A stretch of DNA of 53,167 bases from Okeania sp. SIO2C9 (GTDB lineage: Bacteria; Cyanobacteriota; Cyanobacteriia; Cyanobacteriales; Microcoleaceae). The notes under the pieces were generated by a model. The model saw only the letters and a list, made by a program, of their open reading frames with translations, was not told the origin of the DNA and made no database searches. A program made the translations under genes and the position numbers. Positions 28,425 to 38,342 of this stretch are shown one piece after another; positions within the stretch are counted from its first letter, which is position 1; every line of letters begins with the position of its first letter. The stretch lies in NCBI RefSeq assembly GCF_010672455.1, contig NZ_JAAHGO010000035.1:1-53167 (forward strand), read 5' to 3'.

Positions 28425-29507
28425 TTAGATTTTTTCTGGTAATATATTATGAGAGCGTAGGGCTTGATAGCGATTTAGTTGAGAAAGAAAATATTGAGTT
28501 ACTAAAGTTGGTTGTTCTGCCTGCATAATTGCCCTAACTACAGATACACGCTCCGCACCAGAAGATAAAACTTCATCACAATTTTGCATATCAATTCCAC
28601 CAATGGCAAACCAAGGAATAGTACAATTATTCACAGCATAACCAATGTATTCTAAACCTGCTGCTGGTTTATCTAACTTGGTAGGGGTTTCATATATTGG
28701 CCCTACTCCTACATAGTCAGCTTCTTCTTGAATTGCTCGCTTCATTTCTTCTGGGTTTGTAGTGGAACGACCTACAAGTTTCTGAGGGCCAAGCAGTTGT
28801 CTAGCAAGCTTAACTGGTATATCATTCTGTCCTAGATGAACTCCATCTGCATCCACAGCGATCGCCAAATCTACTCGGTCATTAACGATAAATAGAGCGC
28901 CGTAGCGATGACAGAGTTGAGAGAGTTTTTGAGCTTCTGTCAATCTTGTTATATCGTCTGCTGTTTTATTGCGATATTGGACAAGAGTTAACCCTCCCTG
29001 AAGAGCTGCTTCTACTATATTGATTAATTTATCGTTGGGTGAGGTAACTAGATAAAGGTAGGAGTTTTGCAATTGCTGATATCTTCTGTAGGCGAGAAGT
29101 CCACTTTCTATCGTGTAAACTCGGTAACGTATTTGTTTACAAGCGGAACCCATCTGAGAATTATAAATTTTGCCGTATTCTTCTAAAACTCGTAGTGCTT
29201 CTTCTAAGCGACAGAAGTTAACTTGTAGAAGTTGTTGAACATCTGAGCGTTCCTCTTCCTTTGGATGAGTCAATTCTGTGCCTGGATCGCCAGGGGTATT
29301 TCGGGACATTCTTAATTCTGTACTATGCCAACTCCCAATCTCTTGACGTAGTTGTTTACATTCATTAGCCCAATGTATACTATTGAGGCCAAATCGACAC
29401 CATTCTTCTATAATTCTTAAACCTTCCCTGGCCCTATCTAGGTTAGCATCCAAAATTCGGCGAACCCCTGACTGTACATTTTGACCCCAATTATACTTAT
29501 CGTTCAT
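28425..29507 (-). CDS. thiE: Thiamine phosphate synthase with cyanobacterial N-terminal domain
   Basis: The 360-residue form starts at the ATG at 29507 (MNDKYNWGQN), preceded by a TAGGG ribosome-like site; a longer ATG form at 29546 is less likely. The N-terminal 150 residues (ILDANLDRAREGLRIIEEWC) form the extra domain found in cyanobacterial ThiE. The C-terminal TIM barrel has QYRNKTADD, FIVNDRVDLAIAVDADGVHL, GRSTTNPEE, YVGVGPIYETPTK and WFAIGGI, the expected pyrophosphate and pyrimidine contacts. It joins the pyrimidine and thiazole phosphates to give thiamine phosphate in the cytosol. thiS follows in the same operon. No thiamine riboswitch was recognised upstream. Confidence 0.93.
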   Translation of the reverse strand: MNDKYNWGQNVQSGVRRILDANLDRAREGLRIIEEWCRFGLNSIHWANECKQLRQEIGSWHSTELRMSRNTPGDPGTELTHPKEEERSDVQQLLQVNFCRLEEALRVLEEYGKIYNSQMGSACKQIRYRVYTIESGLLAYRRYQQLQNSYLYLVTSPNDKLINIVEAALQGGLTLVQYRNKTADDITRLTEAQKLSQLCHRYGALFIVNDRVDLAIAVDADGVHLGQNDIPVKLARQLLGPQKLVGRSTTNPEEMKRAIQEEADYVGVGPIYETPTKLDKPAAGLEYIGYAVNNCTIPWFAIGGIDMQNCDEVLSSGAERVSVVRAIMQAEQPTLVTQYFLSQLNRYQALRSHNILPEKI

Positions 29508-29546
29508 AATAATTACCCTATAAATTTTAATCCTTATTGTCAACAT

Positions 29547-30129
29547 GACTATAATCTTGCTCTCTCAAATACAGAGGGGCAGACTATGATAAATTTTGCT
29601 ATTAATATAGACCGTTTTATAGTATAATATTGCCTGCAATACAGAATTTAATTATTGTTCAAATAATTTCTGAAATAGTTTAGCGATTGAGATTACTACT
29701 TTAGGGTAAATCTCAAAATCGTTAGGCCATATATATTTATAGACATTCTGACTTTAGGGGTGCAATTTTTTGTGAGGTTTACTAGACATTTCTATAGCGA
29801 TCGTCAAGCAAAATAGAAGTATAAAAAAAGGAAAGTAAAAAGATTTAATTTTGACAATTATTGTGAGGTCTAAAGTAAATTTCATGGGAGATATGAGACA
29901 TTTAGACAAGAAATAATTAGTTGAATTTATCAGTCAAAGCAACTCTAATAATTTCTATGAAGCCTTAACTTTTTTTGCTCAATAGCTAGAGGGTATGTTT
30001 TTATATCTATATAGTTTAAAGATAGGGAGTAGGGGAGTAGGGGATATCAGCTAAGACACATTTAAAATGCGCCTTCACAAGTTAGAAGTTAGTAGGGGTA
30101 ATTTCTGTTCCGGAATACTTCTTCAAGAA
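29547..30129. other. Intergenic region upstream of thiE
   Basis: AT-rich DNA that should hold the thiE promoter on the minus strand. A GGGAGTAGG tandem tract lies at 30024-30044. No gene is supported. Confidence 0.5.
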
Positions 30130-30320
30130 TTTAGAATTTAGAATTTAGAATTTAGAATTACCTCTCCTTGAAAGGAAGAGGATTGGGTGAAAAGGAATTT
30201 TTTTCTTCTCTTGGTCGATTGGATATGGTTAGGAAACCCATCCATCCCTCGACCGCTTTTTTCTCCATGAATGGAGAGGCTTTATACCTTAATTTTTCAG
30301 TACACGCGTTTGCGGAGCAT
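30130..30320. repeat. Family R1 repeat, forward copy
   Basis: AGAATTTAGAATTTAGAATT tandem words run into CCTCTCCTTGAAAGGAAGAG, TCGATTGGATATGGTTAGGA, GACCGCTTTTTTCTCC, TGAATGGAGAGGCTTTATAC and AATTTTTCAGTACACGCG. It is the clearest forward copy. A GGGAGCATCTTGCTCCC palindrome lies further on at 30488-30504; the rest of the gap to 30971 is AT-rich with no gene. Confidence 0.65.
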
Positions 30321-30971
30321 TATGTTAGGAAATCACCCGTACAAAAGTCAGAAGTAATAGGGGTTGTCTTTTTAATTAGGCACACAAGAAATAAGTGCTT
30401 TAAATGCACAACAGCTTAGGAACACTTTTCGGTAGTAGTGCATTTTTATTGGTCGTGCATTGTCATTATTTTTGTTACATACAGCAGTGGGAGCATCTTG
30501 CTCCCGTGCTAGGTATCCCTTGTTTTTGTATACCATGACGTGACTAGGATAGACTATTTTTCTACCTTTTTCTCCTATTGTTTCTAATACCAAAGTATAT
30601 CCATAAATAAAGGAGGATTAATTATTCAATGAATACGAACAACTCAAAATATAGGTAATGTTTTTATAGTAGTTAAAATGCACAACATTTTAACTGAATA
30701 CTTGACCCTAAATCATATCCATAACCAAAGAAAATTAGACTTTTTAAATAACAAAATGATTTGAAACAGCAAATATTTTCGGGTAATTGCAAAGTTCCAT
30801 TCATAACTATCAAAATGACCCTTGCTAACTCTAGTAATACTTATCCATTATCCTTAACAATCAACCCCTCTTTACAAAAATTAAAATATTTATTCAAAAC
30901 ACCTATAATAAGAGAGACTTGACAAAATATAATAACTAAATTGTCTGTCACAGTTTCCTAGGAGGAAAGCC

Positions 30972-32846
30972 GTGAAACAAATATTTATCCTTTTTTCGCA
31001 GGAAAATAATCAAACAAATTTACTGCGTAAAATCAACTTTTTATCACCTATTTTAGCCACTGCACTACTAGGGATATTTACTTCTGCAAGTTTGGCAGTA
31101 CCATTTGCACAACAAGTGGCCAAATCCCTAGAAACTCAAGCTAATTCTCAAATAAATGTACTTTATGTTAGTTCATCTGTTGGTAGTGACTCTGGAAATG
31201 GTACTAAAACCGCTCCTTTGAAAACTATTACTTATGCTTTGAAAATTGCTCAACCTCACACAACAATTTTACTTTCTCCCGGAACTTACAGTAGACAAAC
31301 AGGTGAAAAATTCCCTTTAATTTTGCAGCCAAAAATAACAATTAAAGGTAACTATTTTAACCGTGGAAAAAATGTTTTGATTCAGGGTGGAGGTGATTTT
31401 AATAGTCCGACTTTAAATCAGAAAAATATTACAATAGTAGCTGCTAATCAGTCCAATTTAACTGGCATAACAGTCATAAATCCTAATCTTCAAGGTTATG
31501 GTTTATGGATAGAATCTAGTGGTTGTGTTATTAGTAAAAATACTTTTACTGGTAATACTGTAAATGGCATTTCTATCGTGGGTAGTAATACAGCAATTAT
31601 TCAAGAAAATAATTTCTATGAAAATCGGGTAAGTGGCATCACAATTTATCATAATTCTCAGCCAGAAATTAGAGATAATTTGTTTCAAAATACTGGTATT
31701 GGAATTAAAATATCTGATGATGCTGCTCCAAAAGTAGTAGGAAACCGTCTAATTGAAAATGAAAGTGGGATTATTATTCAAGGAAATACACGCCCAATTT
31801 TGCGGGGTAATTATATTGAGGGTAATAGAAAAGATGGAGTAGCAGCGATCGCTCAATCATTACCGGATCTAGGTAACTCTCAAGAACCTGGTCGTAATAC
31901 TATTCGTAATAACATTCGGTATAATATTTATCATGCAGTAAAAGGTCAAACTCTTCCTGCTTATGGAAATTCTTTAGGAAGCGGCCGTAATTATGGCAGT
32001 ATTGACATTGCTGGGAAAATTGCTCCACCCCCACGAGTTGCTCCTTTGCCGAATATTGTAACTACCCCTAAAGTAAATCCAGAAACAGAGTCTTCCCAGG
32101 AAGAGCAAGTTATGGAAACTGCTTCTACTGAAGCAGAAATTCAGACAACGTCAAAGAAAGCAAATTTTTCTGCTGAAGCTGAAAAATTACAGGAGGGGAA
32201 CAGTTCTGATAGTATTATTTCATCACAAAGACCGGGAAATTCTACTACAATTCTTATCCCTGTCCCAGCTCCAGAAACTCCAAGGTCTAGGGGAAATTCC
32301 TACCAGACAACAAGTCGTCAAGGCAACTTACAAAGACTACTACAAACTAATCCGAATTATCAGAATACACGAGCAATTGAAATACCAGTATCGCCACCAG
32401 AGTCACGGAGCAGAACTTTAGAAAGATGGCGAAATTTACCTCCTAGGAACACTACCCCAAGTTTTGAACCCACTACCCCAGTTGCATCTCCTGGTTTACT
32501 ATCTGTACCAAGCACAAATATTCCCCTTGGTCGTGGTGGTTATGTCCCTCCCGGTATTGGCAGAAATCAAAATCCTAATCCTAACCCAATGCCAAGACTA
32601 TCCTTACGTCGTAATTCTCAAAGTCGTGCTGCGGCCTTAGGTCTACGTTATCGAGTAGTTGTTAATGTCAATAATGCTGCTCAGACCTATAAGTTGCGAT
32701 CGCTTGTACCAGATGCTTTTAATACGAATATTAATGGTAATTCAGTTATGCAAGCTGGAGCTTTTCGTAGTCGTCTTGAGGCAGATCAACTATTAAAAGT
32801 TTTACGGAATAATGGTCTGAATGCCAAAGTTATACTTATCAGATAA
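30972..32846 (+). CDS. Exported right-handed beta-helix (DUF1565) protein with SPOR domain
   Basis: The GTG start is set by a strong AGGAGG eight bases upstream. The 624-residue protein has an N-terminal hydrophobic signal (about 23-43, ending SASLAVPFA), a DUF1565 domain that opens with VLYVSSSVGSDSGNGTKTAP, and a series of parallel beta-helix turns (NTFTGNTVNGISIVGSNTAI and following). A long proline/serine/threonine-rich linker (about 340-540) leads to a C-terminal SPOR domain (RVVVNVNNAAQ to VMQAGAFRSRLEADQLLKVL), which binds denuded peptidoglycan glycan strands. It is likely a cell-envelope protein positioned at septa or pores. The beta-helix may bind a polysaccharide. It appears monocistronic. 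Confidence 0.88.
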   Translation: MKQIFILFSQENNQTNLLRKINFLSPILATALLGIFTSASLAVPFAQQVAKSLETQANSQINVLYVSSSVGSDSGNGTKTAPLKTITYALKIAQPHTTILLSPGTYSRQTGEKFPLILQPKITIKGNYFNRGKNVLIQGGGDFNSPTLNQKNITIVAANQSNLTGITVINPNLQGYGLWIESSGCVISKNTFTGNTVNGISIVGSNTAIIQENNFYENRVSGITIYHNSQPEIRDNLFQNTGIGIKISDDAAPKVVGNRLIENESGIIIQGNTRPILRGNYIEGNRKDGVAAIAQSLPDLGNSQEPGRNTIRNNIRYNIYHAVKGQTLPAYGNSLGSGRNYGSIDIAGKIAPPPRVAPLPNIVTTPKVNPETESSQEEQVMETASTEAEIQTTSKKANFSAEAEKLQEGNSSDSIISSQRPGNSTTILIPVPAPETPRSRGNSYQTTSRQGNLQRLLQTNPNYQNTRAIEIPVSPPESRSRTLERWRNLPPRNTTPSFEPTTPVASPGLLSVPSTNIPLGRGGYVPPGIGRNQNPNPNPMPRLSLRRNSQSRAAALGLRYRVVVNVNNAAQTYKLRSLVPDAFNTNINGNSVMQAGAFRSRLEADQLLKVLRNNGLNAKVILIR

Positions 32847-33032
32847 CACCCCACCCTTAAAGACAGGGTTGAAATTTTTTGAAAAAAATATTAGTAATAT
32901 TATCTCCGGATAATTAGTGATCAAAAAACTTTCTCTTTCTTCTTCTTTATTCCCTCCTGACTCGGTCCTCCTGACTCCTGAGTCGTTTATTTATAACTGT
33001 TCAACCGGACATGATATAAACCAACATTTCTT

Positions 33033-33440
33033 GACATACTCCCCGGCGTAAACCCACGGGGATTCTCCTGAAACCAGGATTCTTGGTTTGCGCTCCGCAA
33101 GGCTACGCCAACAATGAGTCCACTTAAACTAAACACCTTACGGCATCTAGTCCAGAGATGGTTCTCGGACCAAGTGTTCGCTCTATTGCCTCCTCCGGAG
33201 GAGCTGCGCTATCAAGAGCCTGTTCCCGTATGTCCTACGGTACAGTTTAAACCTTAAAAAAACTTTGGTTCTCTGATACTTGTTGCTTAGAGCAATTCCT
33301 AAGCACAAGCATTCCTGTACAAAACCCCCTAGCTCTTCTCTTGGTCAGTATTCCGCAAGCGAGCTGACGGCGACGCGGGGTCTGACCGCAGTTTTCAAGG
33401 TGCAAACGCTACAAGTTAGGTAGTTATAGGTTTTTAGAGC
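33033..33440 (-). mobile_element. IS200/IS605-type right-end remnant
   Basis: On the minus strand the sequence ends in CGCCGGGGAGTATGTCAAG, the same terminal form as the tnpB element at 36.3 kb, preceded by several GC-rich palindromes. Around 33340-33390 it includes CTTCTCTTGGTCAGTATTCC and GCGGGGTCTGACCGCAG, words also found in the insert within the intron RT. No frame is open. Confidence 0.5.
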
Positions 33441-33471
33441 GGTTGAATACCTTTCCGCTTTTTTAAGCATA

Positions 33472-33564
33472 ATATCAAATCCGGTTAAATACTCTCACAA
33501 TCAATAGCTTAAAACCATGACTATTACGTTATTGGATCTATGTGCAATTAGGCGGATTTGATAT
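33472..33564. mobile_element. MITE family B, short copy
   Basis: The terminal repeats ATATCAAATCCG and CGGATTTGATAT match the other two copies, but the 69-base interior is different, so it is an internal-deletion or separate member. A family R1 fragment (CCTCCTTTTAGGGGGAGGCT, AATTTTTCGGTAAA) follows at 33568-33615. Confidence 0.7.
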
Positions 33565-33702
33565 AACATAAAGTCCTCCTTTTAGGGGGAGGCTTTAAAC
33601 CCAATTTTTCGGTAAAAAAAATTTTCCGAATATGTAGACACAATTTGGCAAAGTGCGACTACAATGGACGTGCTTGTAATAAATTTTTAAGAGGTCTACG
33701 AT

Positions 33703-34278
33703 ATGGTAACATCTTCTTCTCCTGGCAATACCTCAGTCTTGATACTGCCTTCGAGACAAGATTATACCCACCCTGCCATGGCCAAAAAAGTTCAATCAAA
33801 CCAGATTAGAACAAAATTGGACATACAATTATTAGCCCTAAATGTTTTAACAGGAATTAATTCAGACAGCATATTGCGAGTAGCGAGTAAATTGAATATA
33901 CCTCCCAAGTTAGCTGATGAACTGACTTTAGTGGTAGATGAAAAACGGGGTGTCTCGGCAAACAAACCTCTGAAAACAGAGGAAGTGAAATCTTTCATCT
34001 TAATTGTATGTCACTTGGCAAAACAAAACCAATCATTAATTCGTCGTGCAGTAGCATTAATGGAACAGGTGGCTGCTCAAAATACAAAACCTCAATCAGT
34101 TACCTTATTAAGAGAATATCTTGATAAATTTGAAAAAGCATATAAACAATATCACATATATTCTGAAGATACTTCCCACGATAACCCAGAAAAATTAGGT
34201 CTAAAGTTATTAGTGGATTTATTATTTTATAGTGCTCCTCAAGGGTGCAGTCGTCTTTGGTCAAGTCTGAAATTTTAG
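33703..34278 (+). CDS. DUF3038-like cyanobacterial protein
   Basis: The 191-residue protein has no membrane span and consists mostly of predicted helices (QLLALNVLTGINSDSILRVA, FILIVCHLAKQN, LMEQVAAQN). I recognise the pattern as DUF3038, a cyanobacterial family of unknown function that is usually encoded directly upstream of a DUF4335 protein. The DUF4335 gene is indeed present at 36741, but about 2.4 kb of IS605-type sequence now separates the two. AGAGG upstream serves as a ribosome site. The last residues (GCSRLWSSLKF) are typical of the family, so it looks complete. Confidence 0.65.
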   Translation: MVTSSSPGNTSVLILPSRQDYTHPAMAKKVQSNQIRTKLDIQLLALNVLTGINSDSILRVASKLNIPPKLADELTLVVDEKRGVSANKPLKTEEVKSFILIVCHLAKQNQSLIRRAVALMEQVAAQNTKPQSVTLLREYLDKFEKAYKQYHIYSEDTSHDNPEKLGLKLLVDLLFYSAPQGCSRLWSSLKF

Positions 34279-34544
34279 ACCCCAAAACCATACTAAATTT
34301 TTAGTATGAAGTAAAATGCTTGAGCAGAATTCAAAATACCGATTTAACAAAAAACTCACAAATTGATTGATTGATTGAAAAAGTTTTAACTTTCCCGGCC
34401 AGAAGTCCCACGCTGTAATTTCCAATTCAGCGTCGTATGGGAAAGCCGGGCGTTATATGTGTGATTCATTTACAGCTCTACCACTAGATACAAAATGATT
34501 TTTCATAATTATTTATAGTGACTTTTGAAAATTACCGAAAAGCG

Positions 34545-34811
34545 ACGTTGAGAGCAAGCGTGTTTTAACCGGGGGATGAAAACAAGGGAGTCGTTTAGAC
34601 TAGACAACTTTAGTTGTCCTGTGCTATTTTTATCAATAAAAAGTAAACAGAACGCTAGGCATTGCCCTTAGCCGACTGTGTAGGGGCACTTTGACTTGTC
34701 CCCAAAGAATATATCTTTGGTCAGCTAAGAATAAACGAAGCAACACGATAAATCCGTGTTGCGTAGTATCTACTTAGAATCCCCGTGCCTTTAGGCCGGG
34801 GAGTAGTCAAA
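34545..34811 (+). mobile_element. PATE-like deletion derivative of an IS605-type element
   Basis: The left part (ATTACCGAAAAGCGACGTTG, CGGGGGATGAAAACAAGGG) and the right part (GCCGACTGTGTAGGGGCAC, ATATATCTTTGGTCAG, GAATCCCCG...CGGGGAGTAGTCAA) match the ends of the longer relic at 45755-46338. Everything between has been deleted, leaving about 270 bp of palindrome-rich non-coding DNA. Its right part corresponds to where the guide RNA of the parental TnpB element would be encoded, but function is not shown. Confidence 0.65.
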
Positions 34812-34824
34812 TATAACAGCCACT

Positions 34825-36357
34825 ATGATAAGAAGTGTAGGTGTAAAGGTCGATATTTCAATGCTACTGAAATACAAGTACAAGCTTAAACCACATAAAA
34901 GGCAAGCGGCAATTATAGCTAATTGGTTGGAATTAGTCACAAAGCAATATAATTACCGTTTAGCTGAAAGGTTGTATTGGTTTGAATCAACGCGCACACC
35001 AGTAAACACTTGTCCACTTAATGTTTCAGTAGTAGTAGGGACGTTGCATGCAACGTCCCTACAACGAATTTATAAAAACATTCCTGAGTTTAGAACACAA
35101 ACAAGAGACGGTAGAAAAAAAGACAGTAATGGTAATTCAATAACTAAGAAAGGGGATAAACATCCAAATATAGTCAATGGTTATGTGTTATGGGAAACTG
35201 TGCAACTGGCAGACTTGGCACAAACAAAACAACTATTCCCTGAATATAAGTCCATACATTCCCAGGTTTTTCAGGATGTTATCCAAAGAGTACAAACAAC
35301 AATGAATAACTTGACCAAACCTGACAAAAACGGTAAAACCAGTGGGAGGCAGAAATTCAAAGGGAAGCATTATTATAATTCGTTCAGTTATCCTCAGTTA
35401 TCAAATACCAACATTGTCAAAAATGCCAACGGTCGTTTTTGTGTAAATCTGCCAAAGATAGGTTTAGTCCCTTTTGTCTTCAATCGCCCAATACCAAAAG
35501 GATTCAAGGTCAAGACAGGTACAGTAATCCGTGAAGCTGATGGTTGGTATATCAGCTTCACGATAGAAGATAAAGCTGTACCTATAGAGGTTGTAGAAAT
35601 TCAACCCACCTCAGATAACTCAAAAGGTATTGATTTAGGATTGTTGCATTACGCTGTTACCAGTTATGGTGAATTTATAGAAGTACCTAAGTTTTTTAGG
35701 TTCTCTGGGCATCGTTTATCTAAACTTCAGGTGAGATTGGCCAAAAAGTCCAAGCATTCCAAACCTTGGAAAATTCTCAAGGGTAAAATAGCTAAACTTC
35801 ATCAACTAATAGCTAGACAGCGCTTGGATTGGCAATTAAAACTTGCTTACCATCTGTTTTCAGATGCAAGCATGATATTTCTTGAAGACCTACAGGTAGC
35901 TTCTTTAGTCCGACGTTGCAAAGCCAAATTAGGAGATAATGGTCAGTTATTACCAAACGGCCAGTCCGCAAAGTCAGGACTGAATAAGTCTTTGCAAGAT
36001 GCAGCTTTTGGTCAATTTATCCAAGTTTTAGAGTATGTAGCATGGAAGCTTGGTAAAAGTATCGTCAAAGTAGACCCTAAAGGTACATCTCAACATTGTT
36101 GGAAATACTTGAATAAAGTCTCAAAAAGTTTATCAGAGTGCTGGCATTCATGTAGTAATTGTGGACAGGAACTAGATAGGGACTATAACTCACCCACCCC
36201 TCTAGCTCCCCTCCCGGGAGGGGATGGGGGTGGGTTGGATTGTTATCTACACAGGGGGAGGACATCACCTCTGTTAAAACTGCGGTCAGGGTTTCTCTGG
36301 CTGAAGAATCCCGCACTGTCTCGTAGAGCAGCGTCGGGAGTATGTCAAGCATGGTAG
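34825..36357 (+). CDS. tnpB: IS605-type RNA-guided nuclease TnpB, with inserts and altered zinc finger
   Basis: The RuvC catalytic residues appear intact: D270 (GIDLGLLHYAV), E354 (IFLEDLQV) and the DRDYN motif at 451-455. Three features are abnormal. A 28-base palindrome at 35035-35062 adds a short in-frame peptide (GTLHATS region, about 70-79). A second repeat at 36191-36234 is inserted after DRDYNS and adds PTPLAPLPGGDGGG. In the zinc finger the second cysteine is tyrosine (HCWKY, then CSNC). No tnpA is nearby. TnpB proteins use a right-end RNA to cut DNA at the empty donor site; here activity is doubtful. The reading frame extends to 36357 through the element's right end (CGGGAGTATGTCAAG). 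It lies between the DUF3038 and DUF4335 genes. Confidence 0.88.
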   Translation: MIRSVGVKVDISMLLKYKYKLKPHKRQAAIIANWLELVTKQYNYRLAERLYWFESTRTPVNTCPLNVSVVVGTLHATSLQRIYKNIPEFRTQTRDGRKKDSNGNSITKKGDKHPNIVNGYVLWETVQLADLAQTKQLFPEYKSIHSQVFQDVIQRVQTTMNNLTKPDKNGKTSGRQKFKGKHYYNSFSYPQLSNTNIVKNANGRFCVNLPKIGLVPFVFNRPIPKGFKVKTGTVIREADGWYISFTIEDKAVPIEVVEIQPTSDNSKGIDLGLLHYAVTSYGEFIEVPKFFRFSGHRLSKLQVRLAKKSKHSKPWKILKGKIAKLHQLIARQRLDWQLKLAYHLFSDASMIFLEDLQVASLVRRCKAKLGDNGQLLPNGQSAKSGLNKSLQDAAFGQFIQVLEYVAWKLGKSIVKVDPKGTSQHCWKYLNKVSKSLSECWHSCSNCGQELDRDYNSPTPLAPLPGGDGGGLDCYLHRGRTSPLLKLRSGFLWLKNPALSRRAASGVCQAW

Positions 36358-36740
36358 AGAATTAAGCAACGGTAAACTTCAGAGAGTTTAAACTGTTTCA
36401 TACCTTAATTCTCTTTTGATTTTTTCAGATAAAATTTATCCCTGTATACTAAATTTAAATTAAAAAAATTATATGATGATATCTTAAGATCTTGGCTACT
36501 TACTACTCTATATAACTCAACTATAATTAAATTGCTATGAGGAAATTACTGTTAAAGCTGTAGATAAAGATAAAATTATCTTAATCTATGGCGAGTTTAG
36601 TACACTACCTTACAGGGGGTGCTTAAAATTATTTGGGGCGATTCGGATATGCACGCGGTTGGACGTTGACTATCCATCAGCAATTTTCCCTTCTGCCTTC
36701 TGCCTTCCGCCTTCTGCTTTCTTCAATCAAATGTTTTCAA

Positions 36741-38342
36741 ATGCCTTCACGAAGTTATACTCCCCCAACTTGTACGCTAAAATTTACAGCTAGAGGTTTA
36801 GCGGTCTTAAAATGGATCGGTATTCCCAGAAAGCAACGCTTTAGCCTTAGTTTTGACGATCCCAGGGTATCAGAAACAGACCATATTACACTGAGGGGTG
36901 GTCGCAGTGAATTAGACACTCTCCACAAAGTTGTTACTAGCTATGTACAAGAATTTCTCAGTAAATCTCCTGAATTACCTCTAGACAATGAAAATAAAGG
37001 AGAAGAAAACAATAGCACTGCAACAGAGTCAAACTCACAAACAAAAATTCAGGACGAGAACATCGAAATTGCTGATGCAAAACTTTCCATACCTAATTCT
37101 CCACCCCCAATAAACGGTAAAAGTATTTATCTACAACCACGAGACTTATTAAACCACGATCTATTTTTGGGGTCTCTAGCGACTAAAGAGTCAGGAAGTT
37201 TTATTACGATGAGTATGCTGCAACTATTTGACCTGGCGATCGCTCTAGATGAATGTGAAACAGATATACAGACATTGCCTCAGTTTAAGTCTGATAGTGA
37301 AGTTACACCTCTTCCTGAATGGTTGCGTAGTGCGATACTAATTCTCATTAGTGCTGGTCTAACAGCTAGTGCCATTAAATTATACGACCGCTACGCAATT
37401 AGTCGCAAACCACAAAATGAGCCTAATATTATTGCTTCTCCACCCAGCAGTAATTCACCCCTTCCAACACCAACAAATTTACCAACACCAACACCAACAC
37501 CAACAGTAACTCTATCACCATTACCAACACCACCAACAAATCTACCAACACCAACAATTACTAGACCATCTCCAATTCCTACTCCATCTCCTCTGTTTCC
37601 TAGACAAAACCCCGCGCCACCCGCTCCTAATAACTTGCCACCACCTCTGAATGATTTTTCTCGTCCTCCTCAAAATCAGGGAAATGCTACAACAGTAGTT
37701 ATTCCGGCACCACCAACAATACTGCCACCAGTTCCTGTTGCACCACCAACGACACCGCCACCAATTCCTCCACCAGCAATACCCAACTATGGGGCGTCAG
37801 TACAACCGAGACCTCCTGTGCAACCACCCCCAAATTTGCAAATTCCACCCGCACCAAACCGACCTCTACCACCAGCACTCAATAGAGGGGGTGGGGTAAG
37901 ACCTTATGTAGATGTGAGTCGTATTCCGGTTAATGTTCCTAGAGCAATTGATCTACCTACCTTGGAAGATGTAGAACCAGTTGCTTTACGCGATCGCGAA
38001 TCTGTGGTTGAACCTAGTGAAAATGCTAGCAGGAAACCGAAATATACATTATTCGATAAAATTCCCCAAGTTGCAGAGGTAAGAGAATATTTTGAAAAAA
38101 GTTGGGAACCGCCATCAGATTTAGATAGGAATTTGCAGTATAGTTTGTTATTAAATGGTGATGGTTCAGTGAAAAAGGTAGTTCCAATTGGTCTAGCATC
38201 AGTTGAGTTTTATGGTAATACAGAGATGCCTTTAGAAGATCAAGCTTTTGTCTCTAATATTGAGGGTGGCAAGACTGCTAAAATTCGATTGGTTTTGAGA
38301 CCAGATGGGCAAGTGCAGACTTTTTTAGAGTCTTTGAATTAA
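36741..38342 (+). CDS. DUF4335-like protein with proline-rich linker
   Basis: The native start is the ATG at 36741 (MPSRSYTPPTCTLKF), the usual DUF4335 opening; an earlier in-frame start at 36633 only adds repeat-encoded residues. The 533-residue protein has an N-terminal DUF4335 domain (about 1-200, RFSLSFDDPRVSETDHITLR), a hydrophobic stretch near AILILISAGLTASAI (one membrane span), a long Pro/Thr-rich linker (about 245-395) and a C-terminal globular part (YTLFDKIPQVAEVREYFEKS to QVQTFLESLN). Family function is unknown. It normally pairs with the DUF3038 gene; here its own 5' leader has been replaced by a repeat (GTTGACTATCC...TTCTGCCTTCTGCC), so its expression may have changed. Confidence 0.75.
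   Translation: MPSRSYTPPTCTLKFTARGLAVLKWIGIPRKQRFSLSFDDPRVSETDHITLRGGRSELDTLHKVVTSYVQEFLSKSPELPLDNENKGEENNSTATESNSQTKIQDENIEIADAKLSIPNSPPPINGKSIYLQPRDLLNHDLFLGSLATKESGSFITMSMLQLFDLAIALDECETDIQTLPQFKSDSEVTPLPEWLRSAILILISAGLTASAIKLYDRYAISRKPQNEPNIIASPPSSNSPLPTPTNLPTPTPTPTVTLSPLPTPPTNLPTPTITRPSPIPTPSPLFPRQNPAPPAPNNLPPPLNDFSRPPQNQGNATTVVIPAPPTILPPVPVAPPTTPPPIPPPAIPNYGASVQPRPPVQPPPNLQIPPAPNRPLPPALNRGGGVRPYVDVSRIPVNVPRAIDLPTLEDVEPVALRDRESVVEPSENASRKPKYTLFDKIPQVAEVREYFEKSWEPPSDLDRNLQYSLLLNGDGSVKKVVPIGLASVEFYGNTEMPLEDQAFVSNIEGGKTAKIRLVLRPDGQVQTFLESLN

Noticed and set aside
30603-30660. A GGAGG site followed by ATG in the gap before the SPOR gene
   Set aside because: The frame is only nine codons long; too short to claim.
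33033-33440. A possible tRNA or structured RNA gene from the strong hairpins
   Set aside because: The hairpins match the right ends of IS605-type relics elsewhere in the window; no cloverleaf could be drawn.
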